A stretch of 64,000 nucleotides of DNA from Struthio camelus. Its lineage: Eukaryota > Chordata > Aves > Struthioniformes > Struthionidae. Location of the stretch: assembly GCF_040807025.1 (NCBI RefSeq), contig NC_090951.1, forward strand, positions 18,696,573-18,760,572, read 5' to 3'. Shown piece after piece: positions 23,901 through 35,415 of the stretch (positions within the stretch are counted from its first letter, which is position 1; the number at the start of each line of letters is the position of its first letter). The notes beneath the pieces were generated by a model. It had not been told where the DNA came from. It did not search any database and was given only the letters and a program-made list of their open reading frames with translations. The position numbers were made by a program, and so were the translations under genes.

Positions 23901-26900
23901 CACTCCATAATGGAGTTAGATTTGGCAATTGATTTAGATATGTTGTTTACTTTGATTTTTAAACTCCACAGAATGGGCAATCCTCCACGGTGGTTTGGTA
24001 GATTTGGAATTGTCCTGAGGTTCAGAATAGTTGTTGCACCTCTGGACCCTCAGACTTCTTGGTGCCTCTGGACTTGTCTACCCAAATTTCCTGTCCCTCA
24101 CCTCTCTGTCCCATGTGCAGGGTTTGTCCTGTTTAACATATGCGAGGTTGCTTAGTACTTTTTGTGCGTTATTTTTGTTTCTTTTTCTTCTAACAGGGTA
24201 TACTTCAGGGGTTAATATACACAGGTTTACTGTGTTAGTTAAATCATTAGGGAATAGTTTTTTCCTTGCTTGCTTATAAAGCACCATGCAAAGATATGTC
24301 ATTATGTATGACTAATAAAATAGCATAGAATATCATTTTCTGGAAGGATAAAGAAATGAACGCTATATGTTTCAGAACAATGAAGTCAGATCCTTAAAAA
24401 TGTCAGGGCCTTTGGGTGAGTAGTGTTTTAAAAACAGGCACTGGCTTTTAACAGACATACATACCTGTGATTATAGATCATTAAAATGTTGCTGAAGATG
24501 GAAAAGATACTTAAAAGGAGGAAAGAAATGAGACGGGCAAATAAAGAAAGATATAAGCTGGATTCGCACAATTAGATTGAAGAGAGCAAAAGGGCAAAAC
24601 AGTCTAGATCATGGAAACAGTCATGTGATTGTGTTCCAGCCTGAGAGCTGGTTAATGGTCTTCAGCATTCTTGAATGAAGGAAACGATCAAAATCTGTAA
24701 AATCAATATAACTAGATAATTTCTTGCTTCTGATCTATTTAAAGAAAAAGTTAGCCACTAAATTTTGCCAGCATAAGACCTGGGTGCGTAACGTAGCCTC
24801 TTGCCGTTTGTTTGTGTAGTGATGAAACAGTCTGGTCTGTAGGACAGCGGGTTGCAGCTCAGGAGAGCTGCTCAGGAGAGTCCACGGCAGGGCTGGGGGA
24901 GCTGTCTGTCCTGGTAAGGGTGTGGAGACAGGCATAGAACACACAAGTTGTTCTGATGCGATGGCTTGGTCTGAAGCAAATGACTCAGAGGGCTAACCGA
25001 CTGTTTCAGTCACGTTCAGGAGGACTGTTTTATGTCAAACTCTGACTTGCTGAAGGGAAGCGCTGGCTCAGTACGGGTTTCCTGTCTGCTCCAGCGTTCA
25101 CTCAAGGGATAGGATGGAGCTGCTGGATTTTTTTAGATTGGCTTAGTTGTATCATATTTCACTCCCAGTATCTGCACTTCAGTGTGAAGTCACTTCCTCT
25201 CTGGTTATAATCTAACATACCTTAGTATTTGATACAAACATCCAAGCAACATAGCGAAATCTCTCAGGGCTGGCTGTTAGCTAAGGCGTGGATCGATTTG
25301 GGGTGTTTGATTCCTGGTCTCTTTCTTCACAGGCCCGTAGTGTAACGTGGGGTAAGCAAGAGTTCTGCGGGCTGATACCTCGAGGCTCTGAGGGGTATCT
25401 GAATGTTATTGTAATGTACAGTTACACACTTAATTTTTGTCTTTTTAGTCTAAATCACTTAGGATTACAACCCCACTTACTGGCCGCAAGTATATTAAAG
25501 AGAGCAACCCATATGTGACCCCTGTTTCCATAGCAACATATAGTTTGAGCCGTCTTCATACAATGCTGGCAGGACTCAGAAATGCCCCCAGTGAAAATCT
25601 GGAGCAAATACTCAGGTAAGTTTGATGTTTAGCTAACAAATAATTCTGTTTTTTTTAATAGCTTTAGTAGCGAATGTTACCGCTAAACAGCGTAAATGTT
25701 AAATGTAAATGAGTGTTAAAAGCATCTGGTCCTGGAGTAAAACAGAAGCCAGAGAGATTTAAATTCCAAAAGACTCAGTTCCCCAATTTTAGACACCTTT
25801 GTCCTTAGGAAATCCATGTCTATAGGACGATACAACATTTTTAAACTGAACAGTTCTCATTTCTCCATTGGCAAAACGTTAACAGAAATTTTTCCATACT
25901 ACTTCCGTTTTACTACTTAGCAAATCTCACTTCATAGCAAATCAAAATCATTCCATAATGTAGGAGATTATTCAAAATAATATTTCTGTTTTCCAAGTAG
26001 TTAAACTGTTGCAGGTACAACAGTTACAGGTTGTAAGGTACAGCGTATTTTAAAACAATTTTTAAAATATCTGGAAAATACTGTTTACATATGAATCCCT
26101 GATCATGACAAGTACATGTACATATTACTAGAATATATAAAAATAATATGGTATTGGCTTTTTACAGTACACATCAGTTAGGCATGTGTGGGTGTGTTTG
26201 TGTTGCTGAAGTCCAAGTTACAGTTTCATATTTTAATTATGCTATAAAAGTAATTATAGATGGTTTTGTCACAGTGGGAACAGTACTTTGAAAATGTTTC
26301 ATTTGATTTTCCAGGGCATGTTCCAGGGATCCTTCTCAATCTATTGCAAACAGAGTCAAAGAAATGTATGACGTGTACTGCCAGTGCATGCAGTCTGAAG
26401 GAGAATTCAGCAATTTCTCCAAAGGTGGGAAGCATTTTACTTGCACAAATAAATAAGAATTAAAGTGCCTTTAATCAATTGGATCTGTTGTAAGTAACTT
26501 AAAAAGTTTTACTTTGTAGGCAGTGCTTTAGCCCAAGAGTCCTTTCTGTTACTTTTCCTGATGTTCTGAAGACATGGGAAAGTTCAACCTTGGCAGAGAA
26601 TTTCATGATCAGGCTTATGTTAAGTCATCAGGCTTATGTTAAGTCATTGGAGTTTGTTGATATTTTCACTTTTACAGAAGTGAAATAAAAAGCACTCTTA
26701 AGGACCTTACTGTTTTTTCCCCACTCAAGTCTAAGCAAAATATTGATGGTATTGATAGCTTAGATTTTTATGACAGAAATAAAGAGCCTGACTAATTGTA
26801 TTCTTTAAAAGTCCGATGGCAGTTCTGGCTCACATACACATGATGATGTCTTAGTACGGATATTATTAACATCTTGCGAGTATAAACTCTTTTATTATAT

Positions 26901-29900
26901 AGCTTGTATTATAACTCTTGTTAATATTATATATCTTTTATACGCTAACGAGTATAAAGGTATTACGTGCAGAGTAGTCAGATTTGTCGGTGAAGTGAAT
27001 AAAGGTGGATAAAAATTAGGAAGGTGCGCTTGACTTTCTTGATACTGTATGGGGACCTTACTTATTTTGTATCTGTTCTCATGTTTTCTGTTGCATAGTG
27101 CAAGTTAGAGCCATATAGGTATACTTTTCAAAAAGTTTATTTTCTGAACTTGAAATATGTATGTTAAATACAGCAATATTAGAGCTTGTTCTTATAGATG
27201 GTGTTTTCATCGAATGCTGGGTTAAGTAAAGTAATAAGCTGGTCTGCTCTGCAGTCACAAGTCAATGCAGCATAGAGAGAGATTGCTAAGTTAGCTTTAA
27301 AGTAACCAGCTTAGACCTACTGCAAATCCAAACAAGCTAATTCAGTACTAAAGCACTATAACTCAAGCTGAAATATGTATTTTCTTATTGTATTTCACAA
27401 TATTGTTTCTATTTGAAATGCCTGCAGATGTTGCCAATAAGCATTTTCGTCGTGCTGAGGTGCTGTACTACAAGGTGTTGGAGTCAGTTATTGAGCAAGA
27501 GAGGAGGAGATTGGGAGACACCGACTTATCTGTAAGAAAATCTGCTCAAATCATAACTCAGTTTTAAAGTTGGCGCTGCAAAAAAGGAACTCAATTGTAG
27601 AGCACTACAAACAGCTATTTATTTAAACATGAGGGTAAAACTCTGATACTAGCCTGTAGGTATAGCAGAATGGAAGAAAAAAAGCATAAAAGAAATTATT
27701 GTGTTTGCAAATGCAAGGATGTTCAAAATTTTGAATGAGTAAAGGTGTCTTATTTTGGATTCTGTTCAGTCTCTTTCAAAATATGTGTGTGTTTTTTTTT
27801 TTGCTGATCTTGCTGTGGATGCAGCATAGAAAGCATTTTACTGCTTAACAGTTAACAATATGTAGATGCAAGCATTACAATTTGCAATTCTTTTTTTTCT
27901 TGCAGGCAATACTGGAGCAAGATGTATTTCATAGATCTCTGCTGGCATGTTGCCTTGAGATAATTACCTTTACGTATAAGCCACCTGGAAACTTCCCGTT
28001 CATCACTGAAATATTTGACATTCCTGTTTATCATTTTTATAAGGTAAAGTGTCTGACTGCCAGAAATGTTTATCAGATCGTGAAAACTCTGTTGACGAGA
28101 TAAAGTAACTACTCTTTAACTAGACCTTAGGTTAGCTTAAACAGTAATGCTTTGTTATCATCATCTCCACCACTTTCTGTATTTAAAAAGTGATATTTTC
28201 TAAGCCCGTGTTATTCTGGGGCACGTCTCAGGCACGCACTTACTTAAAAACAAAATACTGTTACTAAGTTTAAGTAAGTGAGTGTTCAAGTAACCTATAT
28301 AGAAACTAATGTAGTACCACTTCATTGCGAGTTATGTGCTGTGTTTTGCAGCAGCACTTGACCATTTTTCATTGTTTATTAAGAAAGATATAAACAACGG
28401 CTGTGTTCTAATTAGACTGAAAAACAACAGCCTGTTGATTGATAATGATGCAGCCCAACATTTCTACAAATCTTTTCTTCCTTGAAAATTAAGGACTAGA
28501 TCTCTTTCCACAAGAGGAAATAAGGAACAAGTATACATACACTGTTTATTCAGTATGATATGGACTTCATAATTATCCACTTTACAGGTAATTGAGGTTT
28601 TTATCAGAGCAGAGGATGGCCTTTGTCGGGAAATAGTAAAACACCTTAATCATATTGAAGAACAGATCTTGGAAAGTATGGCATGGAAACAGGAATCTAT
28701 ATTGTGGGATAGAATCAAAGATAATGAAAACAAAATTCCTAGCTGCGAAGAGGTGAGTTTTTGTTTTTTTGTTTTTTTTAATATTACATGACATAGATTT
28801 CCTGTGAAATATGTCAGACAGGCTCTTAGAGAGTCCAAATTTCAGTTTCTCCATGTAAGCTAAGCATGCAGAGAAATTGGAAATGTAGTATGTTTTAGTC
28901 TGTGGACTAGACAAGGAGTCTAGTCTGTCCATGGACTGTTAACTCTAGCGAGATATTCAAAATGTAAAGTCCACAAGTGAGATGATTCTTACCTACTATT
29001 TACACAGTATAGCAGAATCATGAATAAAACAGACAAGCTGGGGAGGGTTGGAACAGTGCTTTGTAATCTAAAACATTACTGAGCTAGAAGAAATGTGCAT
29101 TTGATAAATAAAGAGTAGACTCCTACCTATCTCAGTCACAGAAAGATTATAGTACTGTATCTTCTAGAGTATTACACTCTAACTACAAGGCTTCTAGGTT
29201 ACGCTTAAAGTAAAATTTTCAGTACCCTTCACTTTGTCATCTTCTCTATGGTTTTACTGGTCAAAATTTGTAGAGAAGTGTCATTGTTTGCTGTGTAGTC
29301 AGTCCGTGATACAAACACTTTAATGTCAATAAAAATATTTTAGGTAATGCCACCTCACTATTTCGAAAGATCGGCTGGGAACAGTGTTGTAGGTTCTCCA
29401 TTAACACCAAGAAGAATAAATGAGGTTCGTGCTGAAACTGGGGGACTAGGAAAAGGTGAGACTTTTTTTTTTTTAAGCGTAACATATAGTCATTCTTCTT
29501 AGACCATGGCTTTAATTTTTAAGTCTAAATAGCATACAGCAAGAAAGGTGCTCTAATCTCACTGTGCCTTTAGCTGCAGAATTGTTTGTAAATGGTATTT
29601 CTCTTGCAAGTCATAGTTAAATTAGTCTGCTAGGACAGCTATGTTTATTATTTCAGTGTGATTATGTATAGTGGTATATACATTTAAAAAAAAACCTCAC
29701 CAGTAGCCTCTAGACAGTTTGCTTTCTAGTCATACCATACTGGATGCTTCACTATGTATTTAATTATGTGACATCTCCTAAAATTTTTCTCTGGAAAAAT
29801 GAGAAATAAACATAGCATTATTTGAGAATATATCATCTCTAAAAGTAATCTGTGAAGGGCAACTATGGACATAAATTTCTAAGGATACTTCCTGAAGAGC

Positions 29901-32900
29901 TCTGGCTGACATTTTGGTTCTTATTAGATTTCTTTAATGTATTTGTATATTAAGGGCTTACGCAACAAAGCTAAATATCCTCTTTTTTTTAATCCTCAGG
30001 CCTTTCAGCCTCTCCAACTACTCTGTACGACAGATACAGTTCTCCAACAGCCAATCCCACACGGAGACGACTCTTTGTTGATAACGATAATAGCTCCGAC
30101 AGTGGAACTCCAGGGAGAGTTTCCCAGCAGCCTGTGGTCAATACTGTGCCTGTGCAGAACGTGAATCCTGAAACAGTGTCAGTAACTCCAGTGCCTGGAC
30201 AGACGCTGGTTACAGTGGCAACTGCTACTGTAACGGCCAATAATGGGCAGACTGTTACAATACCAGTACAAGGTAAGAGAGAAGCTACTGGAGAATTGGT
30301 CATACTGGTTCCCATCAGAGTAGTAGTAGTAGTAACCAGTAAGGGGCAGTGGGGGAGAACACACACACATTTAAGGTTTCTTCTCTTTGGAAGAATTTTT
30401 GAGTAGATGAGCAGCATTTGGAGACAGAACATGGACAGCACAGATCTTCTGTCTGCCAATGACTACATATAGAACTTATTTACTTACTTAGTAAGCTTTC
30501 CTGAACTGGCTGGGAAGAAAGTTGGATTAGTACTAAAAACCTTTGTCTATATCAGTTATCTTCTTGTCTACTTACAACGAAAAGTCCAAAGTGTGTATAT
30601 ACATGAATTTTTTTCATCAAAATAATGATAAGCAGCTAATAAAATAATTACTGATTTCTTTAAAAAAAAGAAAAGAAAAAGAATCTTGCTCGTTTCAGAC
30701 TTTTTTTCTTAAATTACAGGTATTGCCAATGAAAATGGAGGAATTACTTTCTTCCCAGTTCAGGTAAACGTAGGTACTCAGCCTCAAGCTGTGTCTGGTT
30801 CTATTCAGCCTCTTAGCGCCCAAACTCTTGCTGGTACCCTGAACACTCAGATGACTGGGGCAACTTTGCAGTTACCAGGCCAAGTAACAGTCCAGCAGAT
30901 CTCTTCTGGAGAGCAAAGACAAAACCAGCAATTTACCACTACCACCACCATTAGGCCCCGGAAGATGGGCTCACTGTCACTCTTCTTTAGAAAGGTACTT
31001 TCCAGTCTAATTTGTGCTTCGTTTAGTTTATATTTCAAGCGTCTTCACTTCAATTTTAAAACACATACTTATCTACTTATAAGTGAAAGTTCAGTTTTCA
31101 AGTTAATCTGTATACTTTGTCTACTCAGACACGTACCTGAGAGCAGTTTTCCTTATGCAGGCAGCTTCTTATTTTCTATGGAGTATACAGATAAACACCA
31201 GAGGCATCAAGTTGTGAAATAGATAATGTATTTGGCCCACAGCTGCTTAAAGGCGTCAGTTTCTTCAAGGCTCTTTAAAAATTCACCTTTGAGACATTCA
31301 TGAGCAACGTTTTAATATGGTGGTTTCTGTAGTCTAGATGCCCTTCCAGTGCTTAGGATGCTTAAGAATTTAACCTTCAAACAAGCGCTCCATTAGCATC
31401 AATACCAGTGATCGGATGTCTTAGTCTTGTAAACAAATAACTTATTCTCCTTTTGGCTTATCATTTGTGAAAGTTCTATAGTGTCTAAGTCTGAACTACT
31501 CTGCTAGCTTGCATTAAAAAACAAGAAGTATTGATGCGACCTTAAGCATAGCTGCTGTTTCAACAGGTGTATCATTTAGCTAGCGTTCGTCTGCGGGATC
31601 TCTGTGTCAAACTTGATATATCCGATGAGCTGCGGAAAAAGATTTGGACATGTTTTGAGTTTTCCTTGGTGCACTGCCCTGAGATCATGATGGACAGACA
31701 CTTGGATCAGCTGCTAATGTGTGCCATCTATGTAATGGCTAAGGTAAGATGAAAAAAAAAACATTTAAGATCGAATATTCCAAGGACTATAATTCCTCCA
31801 AAAAAAAAAAAAAAAACCCAACCCCACCCACCCAGTTACATACACATGCTAGCTATGAACCTCTTCTGCTTGTCTGCCCATAGGTTACAAAGGAAGATAG
31901 ATCATTTCAGAACATTATGCGCTGCTACAGGACACAACCACAAGCTAAGAGTCATGTAAGTACAGTTAATAGTAAAGTGATGCGGTTTCTGGTTTATTAA
32001 ATCTCTTAGTTCCACTTTAGGAATGATGAATATATTCTGTTAGCCGTTCTCTTCCAAAGAGAGCAATCATTCCCAAAATCATTGGCTAGTGAAAGCTTTT
32101 TATTCTATACTGTACCTAAAACAGAAAATATTTTCCCTGTTGGAGTCAATTTGATAACATAATAAAGTTTTCTAAAAAAAGGCAGATCTATCACATACAT
32201 ACACTATTGTTTCTTAAAACTACATAGCTGCAGCTCTAATCACACTTCCTTTATTATGCTCCTCTGCTTCCCTGCAGGTATATCGGAGTGTCCTGATAAA
32301 AGGCAGGAGACGACGACGATGCTCTGGCAGCAGTGATAGCAGTAGCCAGCAGAATTCGCCTACAGACAGAAGCAAAGAGAGAAGCAAAGAAAGAAGTAAG
32401 TGATGTTCATAATCCCACTTCCAAAAAAGTTTTTTATGAAGACTGACTGGATTTTTTTCTGTTCCCCCCTCCCAAGGTTCCTTTTTTTTTTTTTTTAGGA
32501 AACTTTGACAATTAAGTCTGTATTGACACCATTTAAGAGTTACTAACTCAAGCTTAATATCATGCCTGCTTTGGCAGTTTTCAGTCTGTTATCACAGAAG
32601 CTCATCTTAAGAGTTTACCGTGACTGCTGGCCTGAGCCTTGAGGCATTGTGTATTTTACTGCAGCTAAGTTATTGCACCAATTATCAGCTACAGAATGAT
32701 GCATGTAGTCTTCACAGATTGAAGAAAATCAGTGCTAGCCCATGCTCAGTTACTTCTGATAATCACAGAGCTGCAGCAGTTTCTTTTAACGTTTTAGTTG
32801 AAAAGCAGGAGCTGGCTGGCTGGCTGGCTGCAGAGGTAAGAACAAACCAGCCACCCACAGCATCAGTTTAGCTTATCTGCTGTCTCTGAAGTCTGGGTAG

Positions 32901-35415
32901 AGATTCTTGATAGTTGAACTAACACATTTTCCTTCAATGAACTTTTCCAAAGGAAAGCAAACAAGTGATGCTCTCTATTCTTAATACCAGTTTAAGATAT
33001 TTAATAGAGGATGCTATAAATTGTAGTCATTAGTGTTTCCTGTTACACAGAGGTGGAAGAAAGTCAGAAAGAATATTTTGCAACTTCCCTTTAAGGGCAT
33101 GAAAACAACAGGAAGTAGTAGTGAGCCAAACATTTCTACCCCTAACTGAAAGCATACTATGCTGTTCCTTATTTGAAATAGTGCTAGTTGGCAACCATCA
33201 GAGCTGCTATTCGAAGTAGAACACAAGTGCCTGCAAAATGGAATTTTAGCAGTACTTAATATCTCAAAACTGTGGTGAAAATTAGTCAGCTCATACACAA
33301 AAACCACTTGCAGCTTATCCATTAAAAACTTAGAAATCGAATGTGTTTCTGTACATATACTCAGGAGTTAGTTAGTCTTTAATAACATACTTCTATTTTG
33401 TAAGGAAAGATGCTAAGGGGACAGAATAAGCATCAGGGATATCAACAGCAGATTTATGGCTGCTATACTGCCCTTTAAAGAACTGGAATGCAGTTTTTAA
33501 ATGCGGTTAAATATCTGGGATTGAACTAGATTAAATAATTGTGGCTGAATAAAGAAGAGACGGTTCTTATCTTTTCAGCTAGCAGAGACTCCAGCCCAGT
33601 AATGCGGTCGAGCAGCACCTTGCCTGTACCACACCCAAACAGTGCTCCCCCTACTCCAACCCGACTGACAGGTGCCAATAGTGACACTGAGGAGGAAGAG
33701 CGAGGGGACCTGATACAGTTCTATAACAACATCTATATCGAGCAGATCAAAGAATTTGCCCTGAAATATACTTCAAATGCAGTAAGTTAACCCTGTGCTT
33801 TTTATTAGTAGATAGATTTTGTTTTATGCTATAAGCAGTAGCATACTATTGCTAACCTCATTTAAAGAGAAGCAAAGTCAAGGGTTGTTTGTTTCTTTTG
33901 GTGACAAGAATTTCAGTTCAAGGACAAACTCTGCTGCCAAAACATTAAGCACTTTCAATGCCCTTTTGCTTTTTTCTCCTGCCTGAATACGCGACACTGA
34001 GCAATGTCAGCCATAGGCCTCAGATATGGTATTAAAAAAAAAAAAAACCAACCACACACACAACACTAGTGTGGCCCAAAAACCATGAAAAAACTTGCAT
34101 TTTTTCTAAACACACAGGGGTATGATAGTAGTGGTAAAAGCTGAGCTATATTTAAGATGGCTAACTTACTACAGCAGGGCTTTTTTTTTTTTTTTTTTTT
34201 AAAAACACCTGTGATAAGATACCAACTACTGATTTTTCCTGTTTTCTTGAGCAGACTGATTCTCCTCCGCTCTCTCCCTACCCATTTGTAAGAATTGGCT
34301 CTCCTCGCAGAATACAGCTGTCCCAGAATCACCCAGTGTACATCTCGCCACACAAAAATGAGTCTACTCTCTCTCCTCGAGAGAAAATATTTTATTACTT
34401 CAGCAGCAGCCCATCTAAGGTAAGACTACATGGTTTTAATAGGTTTTTTTCTTGTTTTTTTTAAAAACTAAATCCTTAATTCTACCTTTACTTTTTTGTC
34501 CGTGAAGTTAGACACAATTGTGCAACACACCTTGTTCACATTGATATGTCCTTGCTCACCTAAAGATCTTCAGTTTGTCAGTTTAGGTATCTATGAAGGT
34601 GTGAAGCAATCAGCAGTTTGCCTTACTTGTGTGCTTTTAGAAGGTACTCGCTGTACTAGGACCCATGATGACCTGAGCACCGGACTGTCAGAATATTAAG
34701 TAGCTAAAGTGCGATAGTACTTGGCGGGGGCGTGTATATGTCAGATTTCCATTGAGAATCTAGTTATTTGAAAACAAGTGGCTCTTAAAACATAAAAAAC
34801 TTACCAACTGAATAGCTAACAGATGGACTGCTGTGATCTCTGGTCACAAACAACAAAGCAGAAACCTTCCCCAGGAAGCATCTTCATTCAAGATAAGAGT
34901 TGAATCTATGGTGTTAGTAAGAGAACATGACATAAGTATGGAGAGAAGGCATTTCAGCTGTACATGCGCACCAGAGCACTGAAATAGCAGGCTTGCTTAA
35001 GTAAGACTCTAGAATACAGTAATGGAAGGACCAGTACAGCAGTCAAAGGGATTAATCTGTCACCAGAAGCACTTCGTATAGCACAGATCTCTAGAAATCA
35101 AGCATTTGAAGCATATTGAAAAGTATAAGGATATACAAGCCAGGTGAGGGCCTAAGACCAAGCTGCATTTGTTGACTCTTACATTTTATATTTTGATCTT
35201 CACAATAACGATGACCCATTTCCACCTTTTTTCCCCCTCCGCAGAGGCTAAAGGAAATTAACAGCATGATTAGAACAGGAGAAACTCCAACAAAGAAGAG
35301 AGGCATTCTCTTAGAAGATGGTACTGAAGCGCCAGCTAAGCGAATCTGTCAGGAAAACCACACTGCTCTGTTAAGACGACTACAAGATGTAGCAAATGAC
35401 AGAGGGTCTCACTGA
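11780..35415 (+). CDS. RBL2: RBL2 (p130) retinoblastoma-like pocket protein, complete spliced gene
   Basis: Twenty-two coding exons join to a 1,132-residue protein with every junction at GT-AG and no frame break; human RBL2 is 1,139. p130 is the nuclear pocket protein of the DREAM complex. With E2F4/DP and MuvB it represses cell-cycle genes in G0/G1, and it also inhibits cyclin A/E-CDK2. In order: an acidic Ala/Pro-rich N terminus (1-35), a conserved cyclin-fold-like N domain (about 36-370), pocket A (about 408-608), a spacer with an RRRLF cyclin-docking motif at 670-674, pocket B (about 820-1017) containing the LxCxE-contact segment QFYNNIYI at 1000-1007, and a basic C terminus ending NDRGSH. 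Introns range from 104 bp (22613-22716) to 4.2 kb (17269-21498), with no other gene recognised in them. The ATG was chosen because vertebrate orthologues start MP followed by acidic/Pro-rich sequence; the frame is open further upstream. Confidence 0.97.
13070..13200 (+). CDS. RBL2: RBL2 coding exon 2 (residues 71-114)
   Basis: Begins GNDLHWLACALYVACRK after ttcacag and ends in CSEQ plus two bases of a Ser codon at gtaact. The sequence is almost identical to human p130 in the N domain. Confidence 0.97.
14473..14673 (+). CDS. RBL2: RBL2 coding exon 3 (residues 114-181)
   Basis: Encodes LIEFFNKMKKWEDMANLPSQ to RQQRGRKQ. It has a tttcag acceptor and a gtagtt donor, which is a weaker donor than its neighbours. 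Confidence 0.97.
14674..17203 (+). other. RBL2: RBL2 intron 3
   Basis: A 2.5-kb T-rich intron with scattered short ORFs and no coding or repeat signature I can support. A small imperfect duplication (cttatagtg...gatcagaa) lies near 16,685-16,725. Confidence 0.85.
17204..17268 (+). CDS. RBL2: RBL2 coding exon 4 (residues 181-203)
   Basis: A 65-nt exon after cccaaag, encoding RQPCTVSEVFQFCWVLFVHA and ending AAA G before gtaaga. It is too short for ordinary ORF finding; it was located by homology and by phase with exons 3 and 5. Confidence 0.95.
17269..21498 (+). other. RBL2: RBL2 intron 4
   Basis: The largest RBL2 intron at 4.2 kb. It contains a TTTTATTG-type microsatellite at 19941-19986 and several chance-length ORFs, for example 20788-21102. 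No recognisable element was seen. Confidence 0.85.
19941..19986 (+). repeat. (TTTTATTG)n-like microsatellite in RBL2 intron 4
   Basis: About five imperfect copies of an eight-base T-rich unit with ATT interruptions. Confidence 0.85.
21499..21627 (+). CDS. RBL2: RBL2 coding exon 5 (residues 203-246)
   Basis: Begins with gtaac directly after tcttgcag. The borrowed G of exon 4 makes GNFPMISDDLVNSYHLLL, and the exon ends NPNFK plus G at gtatgt. The donor-like first bases could confuse gene finders, but phase and homology fix the boundary. Confidence 0.96.
22452..22612 (+). CDS. RBL2: RBL2 coding exon 6 (residues 246-299)
   Basis: Encodes GLPEDFHSKDYKVSSDPPCI through FWKPYIRKLFDKK and ends phase 0 before gttggt, a non-consensus donor with T at +3. 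Confidence 0.95.
22717..22781 (+). CDS. RBL2: RBL2 coding exon 7 (residues 300-321)
   Basis: A 65-nt exon encoding LLKGKEENLTGFLDPGNFGD plus S and two bases of Phe. It follows a 104-bp intron with a tcttacag acceptor and ends at gtaagt. Confidence 0.95.
23314..23347 (+). repeat. 17-bp tandem duplication in RBL2 intron 7
   Basis: Two exact adjacent copies of TTATCAGTAGAGTTGTA. Confidence 0.95.
23583..23769 (+). CDS. RBL2: RBL2 coding exon 8 (residues 321-383)
   Basis: Encodes KAINKAYEEYVLSVGNLDER and on to NLQQHFDR, close to human. It has a ttgtag acceptor and a gtgagt donor, ending phase 0 at the end of the N domain. Confidence 0.97.
25449..25615 (+). CDS. RBL2: RBL2 coding exon 9 (residues 384-439), start of pocket A
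   Basis: Encodes SKSLRITTPLTGRKYIKESN and VTPVSIATYSLSRLHTML. It enters pocket A near residue 408. Acceptor ctttttag, donor gtaagt. Confidence 0.97.
26315..26424 (+). CDS. RBL2: RBL2 coding exon 10 (residues 439-476)
   Basis: Encodes CSRDPSQSIANRVKEMYDVY and QSEGEFSNFSK. The second half differs from human more than the neighbouring pocket A exons. Acceptor ttttccag, donor gtggga. Confidence 0.95.
26608..26645 (+). repeat. 19-bp tandem duplication in RBL2 intron 10
   Basis: Two exact adjacent copies of ATCAGGCTTATGTTAAGTC. Confidence 0.95.
27428..27531 (+). CDS. RBL2: RBL2 coding exon 11 (residues 476-510)
   Basis: Encodes VANKHFRRAEVLYYKVLESV and EQERRRLGDTDLS in pocket A. Acceptor cctgcag, donor gtaaga, ends phase 0. 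Confidence 0.96.
27906..28043 (+). CDS. RBL2: RBL2 coding exon 12 (residues 511-556)
   Basis: Encodes AILEQDVFHRSLLACCLEII and PPGNFPFITEIFD, a hallmark pocket A segment, ending YHFYK in phase 0 before gtaaag. Confidence 0.97.
28588..28752 (+). CDS. RBL2: RBL2 coding exon 13 (residues 557-611)
   Basis: Encodes VIEVFIRAEDGLCREIVKHL through NKIPSCEE, the end of pocket A. Phase 0 at both ends; donor gtgagt. Confidence 0.97.
29344..29455 (+). CDS. RBL2: RBL2 coding exon 14 (residues 612-649), spacer
   Basis: Encodes VMPPHYFERSAGN then SPLTPRRINEVRAETGGLGK. It begins the spacer; SPLTPRR carries proline-directed CDK-type sites. Confidence 0.96.
30000..30272 (+). CDS. RBL2: RBL2 coding exon 15 (residues 649-740), spacer with cyclin-docking motif
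   Basis: Encodes GLSASPTTLYDRYSSP, then TRRRLFVDND with the RRRLF motif at residues 670-674, then Val/Thr-rich repeats (TVSVTPVPGQTLVTVATATV). In p107/p130 the RxL motif binds the cyclin A/E hydrophobic patch. Acceptor cctcag, donor gtaaga. Confidence 0.97.
30720..30994 (+). CDS. RBL2: RBL2 coding exon 16 (residues 740-831), spacer to pocket B
   Basis: Encodes GIANENGGITFFPVQVNVGT, a Gln/Thr-rich tract (five Thr in a row near residues 812-816) and RPRKMGSLSLFFRK, where pocket B begins. Human has a Ser in place of the Gly in this last motif. Confidence 0.96.
31567..31743 (+). CDS. RBL2: RBL2 coding exon 17 (residues 832-890), pocket B
   Basis: Encodes VYHLASVRLRDLCVKLDISD and MMDRHLDQLLMCAIYVMAK, the first cyclin fold of pocket B. 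Phase 0 at both ends; donor gtaaga. Confidence 0.98.
31884..31955 (+). CDS. RBL2: RBL2 coding exon 18 (residues 891-914), pocket B
   Basis: A 72-nt exon encoding VTKEDRSFQNIMRCYRTQPQ and AKSH, between a cccatag acceptor and a gtaagt donor. Confidence 0.97.
32278..32395 (+). CDS. RBL2: RBL2 coding exon 19 (residues 915-954), pocket B insertion
   Basis: Encodes VYRSVLIKGRRRRRC, a Ser-rich stretch and a repeated RSKERSKER. This is the start of the disordered insertion in pocket B that separates p107/p130 from RB1. The purine-rich 3' end reads AGA A before gtaagt. Confidence 0.95.
33579..33781 (+). CDS. RBL2: RBL2 coding exon 20 (residues 954-1021), pocket B
   Basis: Encodes TSRDSSPVMRSSSTLPVP, an SP/TP-rich segment (SAPPTPTRL), an acidic DTEEEERGD and then LIQFYNNIYIEQIKEFALKY. 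Tyr1002-Asn1003 align with the RB1 Tyr-Asn pair that contacts LxCxE ligands, so the cleft looks intact. Confidence 0.97.
34255..34419 (+). CDS. RBL2: RBL2 coding exon 21 (residues 1022-1076)
   Basis: Encodes TDSPPLSPYPFVRIGSPRRI and NHPVYISPHKN through REKIFYYFSSSPSK, with several SP phosphorylation sites. Acceptor gagcag after an extended pyrimidine tract, donor gtaaga. Confidence 0.97.
35245..35415 (+). CDS. RBL2: RBL2 terminal coding exon 22 (residues 1077-1132)
   Basis: Encodes RLKEINSMIRTGETPTKKRG, the basic patch PAKRIC (probable nuclear localisation signal) and the end LLRRLQDVANDRGSH, with TGA at 35413-35415. Confidence 0.98.
   Translation, partial: RLKEINSMIRTGETPTKKRGILLEDGTEAPAKRICQENHTALLRRLQDVANDRGSH

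Noticed and set aside
29989-30459. 156-codon - strand ORF over RBL2 exon 15
   Set aside because: Antisense mirror of the Val/Thr-rich spacer exon, with no independent splice or start evidence.
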